From the NCBI GenBank assembly GCA_963784615.1, contig CAWASG010000001.1:1984001-2048000 (forward strand): 64,000 nt of DNA, given 5' to 3'. Shown piece after piece: positions 1 to 6,394 of the stretch. Positions within the stretch are counted from its first letter, which is position 1. Every line of letters starts with the position of its first letter. A model generated the notes under the pieces. The model saw only the letters and a list, made by a program, of their open reading frames with translations, made no database searches and was not told the DNA's origin. Source of the DNA: UBA11403 sp963784615. Lineage in GTDB: Bacteria; Pseudomonadota; Gammaproteobacteria; Legionellales; Legionellaceae. A program made the translations under genes and the position numbers.

Positions 1-2
1 AT

Positions 3-455
3 TGGCAAGCAGAAGTGGTGTTAACCGGTGGGCCAGGAGATTATGACAAGACCTTAGGCGAGGCGATTAGCCGCGAAGTCTCAGTGACTAATTTGATAGG
101 CCAGACAAAACCGAAACAATTACTCGCCGTCATCAGCCAGGCCACGCTGTTACTCTGCCCAGACACAGGTCCATCGCATATGGCCTCCGCTGTCGGCACG
201 CCCGTTATCGCCTTGCATGCAGTGACTAGCGCCGATGTGTCCGGGCCTTATACCTTTCGGCATCTGGCGGTTGATTGTTATCCCGAGGCGGTGGTTCAGG
301 TGTTGAATAAAACAAGTGAAACCAATGTCTGGGGTACGCAAGCGCATGGTGATAAAACGATGGAATTGGTGTCGGTGCAAGCTGTGTTGCAGCGCTTAGA
401 TTGGTTTATTGCTGGATGTCATTTTTCGCCTAAAGAGCCGTTGGCCGAAGGATAA
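3..455 (+). CDS. Heptosyltransferase-like GT9 glycosyltransferase, 3' end only
   Basis: This is the C-terminal part of a gene that enters from the left: the frame is open back to base 3, and the GTG at 15 is internal rather than a real start. The residues CPDTGPSHMASAVGTPVIAL match the acceptor/nucleotide-sugar signature of glycosyltransferase family 9 (D-T-G-x-x-H followed by a G-x-P strand). GT9 enzymes such as WaaC and WaaF add heptose to the inner core of lipopolysaccharide at the cytoplasmic face of the inner membrane. Family assignment is firm. Which heptosyltransferase it is cannot be decided, because the N-terminal half is missing. Confidence 0.82.
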   Translation, partial: WQAEVVLTGGPGDYDKTLGEAISREVSVTNLIGQTKPKQLLAVISQATLLLCPDTGPSHMASAVGTPVIALHAVTSADVSGPYTFRHLAVDCYPEAVVQVLNKTSETNVWGTQAHGDKTMELVSVQAVLQRLDWFIAGCHFSPKEPLAEG

Positions 456-475
456 ATGGTAACGGTAATCGTATA

Positions 476-747
476 TTGTTCACCTAATTTTGACAGGCTC
501 ACAGTACTTCACAATTGATGCAAATTATACACTCCCTAACGGTCGTGGCTCGGATTTCGATTGCAGCTCGGAATCCGGTTATGACTCGGAATCCGAGCCA
601 CGACCGTTAGGGAGTGGAGCAGTTGAAGAAATCGGAAAAGTTCATTTCCTGATGTTTACCTCAAAGCGGCTGGACTACTCGCAACGACTTCTTCGCTCAG
701 CATATGGTTAATCTGCTTATATCAACAGATCAAAATTAGATGAACAA
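476..747. repeat. MITE-like element, family D (TTTAGTTTTGACCGG-type ends), divergent copy
   Basis: The ends are inverted repeats: TTGTTCACCTAATTTTGAC at the left and the complement of GATCAAAATTAGATGAACAA at the right. Inside is a long palindrome (about 530-617) with arms ACTCCCTAACGGTCG and CGACCGTTAGGGAGT. The same ends and core recur at 14661-14858 and 35977-36169, which shows that this is a dispersed element. A 73-codon reading frame across it is produced by the palindrome and is not a gene. Confidence 0.8.
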
Positions 748-794
748 CGTAATAGGTTGGGCTTCGGCTTGTTAGTCTCAACCCAGCCTGTCAA

Positions 795-944
795 TCAAAG
801 AGCCAGTATTTGCCGTAATTCATCATCAATTAAATCCACTTCATGTGATGTACTTGATCTGCCCCACCCCACGAGATAAATGTCACCTCGTTGATATCGA
901 AAATTATTCTTAGACATCATCCAATCAATCGCGCAAAAGTTCAT
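795..944 (-). other. Small reading frame, possible toxin-gene remnant
   Basis: Reading the minus strand gives about 49 codons from an ATG at 944 to a TGA at 795. They contain QRGDIYLVGWG, which resembles the opening strand of MazF/PemK-type toxins (R-G-D-I-Y-L-V). The frame stops far short of a full toxin and no ribosome site is obvious, so it may be a decayed fragment or chance. The rest of 748-1035 shows a degenerate copy of the GTAGG-type repeat (about 754-790) and no other clear signal. Confidence 0.2.
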
Positions 945-1035
945 CAGTCAGGCAAAATATAGTCTATACTGGTATTAAGTAACATGTTAATGCATGCACT
1001 TCTAGAATTTTATTATGGAATTGTAGGGGGATAAA

Positions 1036-1425
1036 ATGCCATCAAATACGTTGTCTGCAATGAATAAGGTATTTTTAGATGTCATGAGAAGTGCGGCTGA
1101 AAAAAGCCCGGCTGGAAAAGATAAGGATAAATTAATGGAGATAAAAAATGAGTTTGTTAAAATACAAAACACGCCATGGAGCTTAGAGCATCAGGAACTC
1201 TTGGCTCGTTTTGCCAGCGCGGCTGTGACTGTATATAAACTAGGCCGATTTGAAACATATTGTCCATTAGACGAGTACTTGACCACCGTTGCCAACACCA
1301 AAATAGCGCCAGTAAGCTCAACCGCTGAGTTTAGAGAAATGAATAAGCAACAAAGAAATGATGCTGGCGCTCGTGATAGTGAAGCGAGTGATAATCCAGA
1401 AAGGTTTAAACATCGTATACAATAA
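1036..1425 (+). CDS. Hypothetical protein, 129 aa
   Basis: I do not recognise this protein. It is hydrophilic and mostly helical, without a signal peptide or membrane segment. Its tail is polar and low in complexity (ARDSEASDNPERFKHRIQ). A strong ribosome site, GTAGGGGG, lies about 6 bases before the ATG, and TATACT at 965-970 could be the -10 of its promoter. It stands alone between a repeat element and tRNA-Val. Small soluble orphan genes like this are common in Legionellales accessory DNA, but nothing here points to a role. Confidence 0.6.
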   Translation: MPSNTLSAMNKVFLDVMRSAAEKSPAGKDKDKLMEIKNEFVKIQNTPWSLEHQELLARFASAAVTVYKLGRFETYCPLDEYLTTVANTKIAPVSSTAEFREMNKQQRNDAGARDSEASDNPERFKHRIQ

Positions 1426-1521
1426 ATTGTAACGTTTATTGGTATTTTTAATGGCAACAATGTCTTCTTCTGCCATGCAACTTATATTGATTAAAAAATT
1501 TCAAGTTAACCCAACAAAAAT

Positions 1522-1551
1522 TTGCTTTCCTCCAACGCTTCTGTATATAAT
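1522..1551 (+). promoter_or_regulatory. Probable promoter of tRNA-Val
   Basis: TTGCTT (1522-1527) and a perfect TATAAT (1546-1551) are separated by 18 bases. They place the start of transcription about 25 bases upstream of the tRNA. Confidence 0.6.
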
Positions 1552-1582
1552 AAATGCCACTCTTTTACAAAGAACAATATAT

Positions 1583-1657
1583 AGGCACGTAGCTCAGTGG
1601 TAGAGCACCACCTTGACATGGTGGTGGTCGGTGGTTCGATCCCACTCGTGCCTACCA
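1583..1657 (+). tRNA. tRNA-Val (anticodon GAC)
   Basis: The cloverleaf is complete. The acceptor arms are AGGCACG and CGTGCCT, the D arm is GCTC...GAGC, and the anticodon stem is CCACC/GGTGG with loop TTGACAT (anticodon GAC). The T arm contains GTTCGATC, and the 3' CCA is encoded. It sits just upstream of thrS but is separated from it by its own terminator. Confidence 0.95.
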
Positions 1658-1667
1658 GATTTAACCT

Positions 1668-1693
1668 AAAACCCTGCTTCGCAGGGTTTTTTT
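1668..1693 (+). terminator. Rho-independent terminator after tRNA-Val
   Basis: A ten-base stem AAAACCCTGC/GCAGGGTTTT with loop TTC is followed directly by a run of T. It ends the tRNA transcript before thrS. Confidence 0.9.
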
Positions 1694-1747
1694 GTACCCA
1701 TCTCGTGACAACATCGCTGGGTCAATCGGTATAACAGGGAACATAAG

Positions 1748-3661
1748 ATGCCTAACATTACACTGCCAGACGGAAGTATTAAATTATTTGAACATCCCGT
1801 TACCGTTTATGACGTTGCTGTGAGCATTAGTCCTGGCCTTGCGAAAGTTGCTATTGCTGGGCGTGTGAATGGACAGCTCTGTGATATGAGTCACCTCATG
1901 GCGACAGATGTATCCCTGGTTATTCTGACGGAAAAAGATCCTGAGAGCCTGGAGATTATTCGCCACTCTGCAGCGCATCTGTTGGGGCAAGCCGTTAAAC
2001 TATTATACCCGACGGCACAAGTCACTATTGGCCCGGTTATTGAAGATGGCTTTTTTTATGATTTTGCCTTTTCCCGCACGTTTACGCCGGAAGATTTACA
2101 GCAAATTGAAGATAAAATGCAGGAGCTGGTGAAAGCGGATTACCCCATTACCCGCCGTGAATTACCGCGTAATGAAGCCATTGCTTATTTTAAAAGCCTT
2201 GGTGAAGAATATAAAGCCAAAATCATTGCCGATATTCCCGAGGGCGAAGTGTTGTCATTATATCGCCAAGGAGATTTTGAAGATCTCTGCCGTGGTCCAC
2301 ACGTGCCTTCTACCAGCCGTTTAAAAGCATTCAAATTAACTAAGCTTGCTGGCGCTTACTGGCGCGGTGATTCGAACAATGAAATGTTGCAGCGCGTCTA
2401 TGGTACTGCGTTTGTGGATAAAAAAGCATTGGCGGAACACTTATATCGTTTGGAAGAAGCGGAAAAACGCGATCATCGTAAGCTCGGGAAAACACTCGGC
2501 CTGTTTCATTTTCAAGATATCGCCCCAGGCATGATTTTTTGGCATCCCAATGGGTGGACGATTTATCAAATCATCCAAAATTATATGCAAAGCCGGTTGG
2601 CATCGTTTGGCTATCAGGAAGTGCGCACACCGCAATTGGTTGATAAAGTGCTTTGGGAAAAGTCGGGCCATTGGGAAAACTTTAGAGACAACATGTTTCT
2701 AACCGACACCGAGAATCGCCAATATGCCGTGAAACCCATGAGCTGCCCTTGTCATGTGCAAATTTATAATCAAGGCATTAAGAGCTATCGGGATCTGCCT
2801 ATACGGTTGTCTGAGTTTGGCAATTGTCATCGTTGTGAACCATCGGGCTCGCTTCACGGCATTATGCGCGTGCGAAATTTCGTGCAAGATGATGGACATA
2901 TTTTTTGCACCGAAGATCAGATTCAATCTGAAGTCGTGATGTTGCTAGAGTTGGTGCAGTCTGTGTATGCGGACTTTGGTTTTGAAAATATCATCTATCG
3001 TCTCGCACTCCGGCCTGAAAAGCGCGTGGGCAGCGATCATACCTGGGACAAAGCCGAGTCGGCATTGAAACAAGCCATGCAAGAGCGTGGTATTCAGTGG
3101 ATTGATGCGCCCGGCGAAGGCGCGTTTTATGGGCCTAAAATTGAGTGCTCGTTACCCGATTGTTTGGGGCGTATTTGGCAATGTGGCACAATTCAGGTTG
3201 ATTTTTCGATGCCGGATCGCTTGGACGCACAATTTGTAGCTGAAGATGGCTCAAAACAAACGCCGGTGATGGTGCATCGTGCCATTTTGGGAACGTTCGA
3301 ACGTTTCATTGGAATTTTGATTGAACATCATGCCGGGAATTTCCCGTTATGGCTTGCGCCAACACAAGTGTCTATCCTTACAATCAGTGAAAAACACAGC
3401 GATTATGCCGTTGAAGTTGCCAATAACTTGCAATCAAAAGGGATTCGTGCAAAATTTGACTTGAGAAATGAGAAGATTGGCTTTAAAATTCGCGAACATA
3501 CATTGCAAAAAGTTCCTTATTTGTTGATTATTGGTGATAAAGAAGTGGATAATCAACAAGTGACCGTTCGTTTACGAGACGGTCGTGACCTTGGTGCAAT
3601 GACAATTGATGCCGTTTATGAGATTTTAAATCAAGAAATCAGCACAAAGGGTATCGCTTAA
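1748..3661 (+). CDS. thrS: Threonine--tRNA ligase
   Basis: Charges tRNA-Thr with threonine in the cytoplasm. The 637-residue length is normal for the full bacterial enzyme. It has an N-terminal TGS domain (1-60), the editing domain with the H-x-x-x-H motif at H73/H77 (RHSAAH), and the class II catalytic core with MSCPCH and the motif-2 stretch RVRNFVQDDGH. The anticodon-binding domain begins near 540. The start is the ATG after AACAGGGAACATAAG, which contains a purine-rich ribosome site. It heads the conserved thrS-infC-rpmI-rplT-pheST-ihfA order. Confidence 0.98.
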   Translation: MPNITLPDGSIKLFEHPVTVYDVAVSISPGLAKVAIAGRVNGQLCDMSHLMATDVSLVILTEKDPESLEIIRHSAAHLLGQAVKLLYPTAQVTIGPVIEDGFFYDFAFSRTFTPEDLQQIEDKMQELVKADYPITRRELPRNEAIAYFKSLGEEYKAKIIADIPEGEVLSLYRQGDFEDLCRGPHVPSTSRLKAFKLTKLAGAYWRGDSNNEMLQRVYGTAFVDKKALAEHLYRLEEAEKRDHRKLGKTLGLFHFQDIAPGMIFWHPNGWTIYQIIQNYMQSRLASFGYQEVRTPQLVDKVLWEKSGHWENFRDNMFLTDTENRQYAVKPMSCPCHVQIYNQGIKSYRDLPIRLSEFGNCHRCEPSGSLHGIMRVRNFVQDDGHIFCTEDQIQSEVVMLLELVQSVYADFGFENIIYRLALRPEKRVGSDHTWDKAESALKQAMQERGIQWIDAPGEGAFYGPKIECSLPDCLGRIWQCGTIQVDFSMPDRLDAQFVAEDGSKQTPVMVHRAILGTFERFIGILIEHHAGNFPLWLAPTQVSILTISEKHSDYAVEVANNLQSKGIRAKFDLRNEKIGFKIREHTLQKVPYLLIIGDKEVDNQQVTVRLRDGRDLGAMTIDAVYEILNQEISTKGIA

Positions 3662-3715
3662 CAGGGTAATCGGCTACAATGTGCAGTTTTAGGCCGATTA
3701 CAAGATATAACCAGC

Positions 3716-3732
3716 AGGAGGATTAAACCATT
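3716..3732 (+). promoter_or_regulatory. infC ribosome site with AUU start codon
   Basis: A perfect AGGAGG (3716-3721) lies 8 bases before ATT at 3730-3732. In this frame there is a TAA at 3724, so ATT is the first codon able to start a full-length IF3. Use of AUU for infC is the classic basis of IF3 self-repression, because IF3 rejects non-standard start codons. Confidence 0.88.
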
Positions 3733-4263
3733 AGTGCATCAACTCGGCGTGAAAGTGATCGCGCAAGAATTAACGAACAGATCAATGTACCAGAGGTACG
3801 CTTAATTGATGTCGATGGCAACCAGGCTGGAATAGTATCAACCCGCGAGGCGCTGCGCGCCGCGGAAGAGGGTGGTTTTGACCTCGTTGAAATATCACCA
3901 ACGGCCAAACCGCCCGTATGTCGTATTATGGACTACGGCAAGTTTCTCTTTGAATTGAGCAAAAAACAAGCTGAAGCCCGTAAAAAGCAAAAGCAGGTTC
4001 AAGTTAAAGAAATTAAATTCCGTCCTACGACGGAAGATGGGGATTACCAGGTCAAGCTACGCAACCTGGTACGTTTCCTAAGCCACGGAGACAAAGTGAA
4101 AGTTACTTTGCGCTTTCGTGGACGTGAGATGACACATCAAGAGCTTGGAATGAAGATTATGGAGCGATTGTTGCAAGATACAACCGAAGTTGCGGTTGTT
4201 GAACAGCAAGCCAAACGCGAAGGTCGCCAACTGTTGATGGTGTTAGCACCTAAAAAGAAATAA
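3730..4263 (+). CDS. infC: Translation initiation factor IF-3 (ATT start)
   Basis: Binds the 30S subunit, keeps it apart from 50S and checks start-codon pairing. From the ATT at 3730 the protein is 177 residues, the usual length. The N-terminal domain reads RINEQINVPEVRLIDVDG, and the linker and C-terminal domain include KEIKFRPTTEDGDYQVK. The first in-frame ATG is at 3928, which would remove the whole N-terminal domain, so a start there must be wrong. The gene follows thrS by 68 bases and precedes the L35 and L20 genes, as in most gammaproteobacteria. Translation is probably self-controlled through the AUU start. Confidence 0.95.
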   Translation: MSASTRRESDRARINEQINVPEVRLIDVDGNQAGIVSTREALRAAEEGGFDLVEISPTAKPPVCRIMDYGKFLFELSKKQAEARKKQKQVQVKEIKFRPTTEDGDYQVKLRNLVRFLSHGDKVKVTLRFRGREMTHQELGMKIMERLLQDTTEVAVVEQQAKREGRQLLMVLAPKKK

Positions 4264-4335
4264 GAATTTTATATTCTTATTTATAACTAGGGCAGTAGGG
4301 TCGATAGGCCCAGCCCAAATGCGGAGTTTGTTGTT

Positions 4336-4536
4336 ATGCCAAAGCTAAAATCACATCGTGGAGCAGCCAAACGCTTCCGAAAAACGGCAAGTGGAGCGAT
4401 TAAACGTCGCGGCGCTTACCGAAATCATATCCTCACCAAGAAAACGACGAAGCAAAAACGTCACTTGCGCGTTGGTAGCTGTACATTAAAACCATGCGAT
4501 GCAAAATTGGCTTCGCGTATGTTGCACGGTAGTTAA
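4336..4536 (+). CDS. rpmI: 50S ribosomal protein L35
   Basis: A small basic large-subunit protein of 66 residues, starting MPKLKSHRGAAKRFRKTASG, which is the family signature. It lies between infC and rplT as in other gammaproteobacteria. The 72-base gap after infC is where L20-dependent control acts in E. coli; I could not trace an equivalent RNA fold here. Confidence 0.97.
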   Translation: MPKLKSHRGAAKRFRKTASGAIKRRGAYRNHILTKKTTKQKRHLRVGSCTLKPCDAKLASRMLHGS

Positions 4537-4550
4537 GGGGGATATGAATA

Positions 4551-4910
4551 ATGCCAAGAGTTAAACGTGGTGTGACCGCTAGTGCGCGTCATAAGAAAAT
4601 TTTAAAATTAGCCAAAGGCTATAGTGGTGCACGCAGTCGAACCTATCGCGTCGCCAAACAAGCGGTTATTAAAGCAGGTCAATATGCGTATCGTGACCGT
4701 CGTCAGAAAAAACGACAGTTCCGTGCACTTTGGATTGTTCGAATTAATGCGCAATCTCGTGAGTGCGGCGTATCTTATAGCCAGCTCATTAATGGATTGA
4801 AAAAAGCAGGTATTGAACTGGATCGAAAAGTACTGGCTGATATGGCTGTTCACGATAAAGTCGCTTTTGCGGCAGTAGCTGAGCGTGCTAAAGCAGCATT
4901 AGCGGCGTAA
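4551..4910 (+). CDS. rplT: 50S ribosomal protein L20
   Basis: A 119-residue basic protein that binds 23S rRNA early in large-subunit assembly. It begins MPRVKRGVTASARHKKILK, which is typical of L20. The ATG lies 14 bases after rpmI and is preceded by AAGGGGGATATG. In E. coli L20 represses the rpmI-rplT part of this operon, and the same is likely here. Confidence 0.97.
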   Translation: MPRVKRGVTASARHKKILKLAKGYSGARSRTYRVAKQAVIKAGQYAYRDRRQKKRQFRALWIVRINAQSRECGVSYSQLINGLKKAGIELDRKVLADMAVHDKVAFAAVAERAKAALAA

Positions 4911-4941
4911 ATATATTGCGCGCAGTATGATCGGATCTATC

Positions 4942-4964
4942 GGGGGGCTTCGGCCTCCTTTTTT
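4942..4964 (+). terminator. Terminator or attenuator between rplT and pheS
   Basis: GGGGGC-TTCG-GCCTCC forms a short GC-rich hairpin with a stable TTCG loop, followed by TTTTTT. It lies 24 bases before pheS, so it either ends the ribosomal transcript or attenuates read-through into pheST. No Phe-rich leader peptide is visible. Confidence 0.8.
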
Positions 4965-4987
4965 AATGGTGATTAAGGTTAACAAGC

Positions 4988-6001
4988 ATGCAAGATATCA
5001 CAACTTTAAAGAGCCAAGCCATTCAGGCGATTGCTCAAGCTGACAACATGACCGCCCTCGACGCGATTCGTATCGAATATTTGGGTAAAAAGGGGCTGTT
5101 GACAGATATCCTCAAAGGCTTGGCGACACTGTCTGCTGAAGAAAAACCCAAAATGGGGCAACTCATCAACCTGGTGAAACGCGAGATTTCCGATCAAATC
5201 GACACCAAAATGGCGGATCTCAAAGAACAGCAATTGGCACAAAAAATATCGTCCGAACGTATTGATGTCACCTTGCCGGGGCGTGCAAAATTATCCGGAT
5301 CGATTCACCCCGTTACCCAAGTTAAACAATTTATTAATGATTACTTTTCCCGCTTAGGATTTAGTACCGTTGATGGGCCGGAAATTGAGACTGAGTTTTA
5401 CAATTTTGAAGCGCTTAATATTCCTGACCACCATCCAGCGCGCGCCATGCATGATACATTCTATTTTGGCGACGGTCGTCTGCTTCGCACCCATACCTCG
5501 CCAGTGCAAGTTCGTACCATGGAGCAACAACAACCGCCTTTTCGTTTGATTGCTCCCGGGCGTGTCTATCGATGCGATTCTGATGTCACCCATACCCCGA
5601 TGTTTCATCAGGTAGAAGGTCTGGTGATTGATAAACAAGCGACACTCGCAGGCTTAAAAGGGCTGCTTAAAGATTTCTTCACGGCGTTTTTTGGAAAAGA
5701 GCTGGACGTTCGTTTTCGTCCCTCGTACTTCCCTTTTACTGAGCCATCAGCTGAAGTTGATATTCAATGTACCCAATGTTCAGGCGCAGGTTGCCGCTCA
5801 TGCAAATTCACAGGCTGGCTTGAAGTGCTGGGGTGTGGCATGGTGCATCCAAATGTCCTGAAAGCCGTCAATATTTCACCGGCTGAATATCAAGGCTTTG
5901 CATTTGGCATGGGCATCGATCGTCTTGCCATGCTGTATTTCGGTATTGATGATTTACGTATGATGTTTGAAGGCGATTTGAGTTTTTTACGTCAATTTTG
6001 A
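4988..6001 (+). CDS. pheS: Phenylalanine--tRNA ligase alpha subunit
   Basis: Catalytic subunit of the alpha2-beta2 enzyme that charges tRNA-Phe. At 337 residues it has the normal length. An N-terminal coiled coil precedes the class II core, with THTSPVQVRTM, RCDSDVTHTPMFHQVEG (motif 2) and FGMGIDRLAM (motif 3). Near residue 258 there is a C-x-x-C...C-x-x-C knuckle (CTQCSGAGCRSC) just before the conserved WLEVLGCGMVHP; many non-enteric PheS proteins have this and E. coli lacks it. It is separated from pheT by a repeat cluster of about 390 bases instead of being tightly coupled to it. Confidence 0.97.
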   Translation: MQDITTLKSQAIQAIAQADNMTALDAIRIEYLGKKGLLTDILKGLATLSAEEKPKMGQLINLVKREISDQIDTKMADLKEQQLAQKISSERIDVTLPGRAKLSGSIHPVTQVKQFINDYFSRLGFSTVDGPEIETEFYNFEALNIPDHHPARAMHDTFYFGDGRLLRTHTSPVQVRTMEQQQPPFRLIAPGRVYRCDSDVTHTPMFHQVEGLVIDKQATLAGLKGLLKDFFTAFFGKELDVRFRPSYFPFTEPSAEVDIQCTQCSGAGCRSCKFTGWLEVLGCGMVHPNVLKAVNISPAEYQGFAFGMGIDRLAMLYFGIDDLRMMFEGDLSFLRQF

Positions 6002-6004
6002 GGG

Positions 6005-6050
6005 TTTAAACAAAGCTGCATGTAAAAAGACGCATGCAGCTTTGTTTAAA
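6005..6050 (-). repeat. GTCTTTTT-loop hairpin (family H), minus-strand copy
   Basis: An 18-bp perfect stem, TTTAAACAAAGCTGCATG with its complement, encloses a 10-base loop. Read on the minus strand the loop is CGTCTTTTTA, the same core as at 6328, 9477, 23382 and 23670. It starts 4 bases after the pheS stop codon and could also act as a transcription terminator or a 3' end stabiliser. Confidence 0.75.
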
Positions 6051-6060
6051 TATAATGGTA

Positions 6061-6297
6061 ACCATTCACCACATTATGATAGCAATGTCCGCCGTAAAAC
6101 CTAAGCTGATCGTGGCATGCCTTCACCCGCTGGCGGGAGAAGGTGCCCGACAGGGCGGATGAGGGTAGATCAAAACATTACGATTTAAACTACCCTCACC
6201 CGCCCTGTCGGGCACCCTCTCCCATCAATGGGAGAGGGCGCTCATACTGACCATCGAGTTTTACGGAGGGAATTGCTATCATGATGTGGTGAATAGT
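6061..6297. mobile_element. MITE-like palindromic element, family F (pheS-pheT gap)
   Basis: Outer inverted repeats are ATTCACCACATTATGATAGC and the complement of ATCATGATGTGGTGAAT. Inside these are CCGCCGTAAAACC-type ends and a strong inner palindrome with arms GCCCGACAGGGCGG and CCGCCCTGTCGGGC. The same inner unit lies at 58646-58839. It contains no gene and separates two normally adjacent genes. Confidence 0.8.
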
Positions 6298-6327
6298 TAA
6301 AATGATAGTTTCGTTCTAAAACATTGC

Positions 6328-6371
6328 TTGGACAGAACAGCATAAGTCTTTTTTCATGCCGCTCTGCCCAA
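6328..6371 (+). repeat. GTCTTTTT-loop hairpin (family H) upstream of pheT
   Basis: Arms TTGGACAGAACAGCAT and ATGCCGCTCTGCCCAA, with a few mismatches, enclose the conserved loop AAGTCTTTTTTC. It ends 23 bases before the pheT start and has the same orientation relative to the gene as the copies before gyrB and the permease. Confidence 0.75.
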
Positions 6372-6394
6372 TGTCTAAACAAGCAGGTATTTTG

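Noticed and set aside
490..711. 73-codon reading frame on the plus strand
   Set aside because: It runs through the palindrome of a family D element; protein content reflects the repeat.
3928..4263. infC starting at ATG 3928
   Set aside because: It would lack the whole N-terminal domain of IF3; the ATT at 3730 has a perfect ribosome site.
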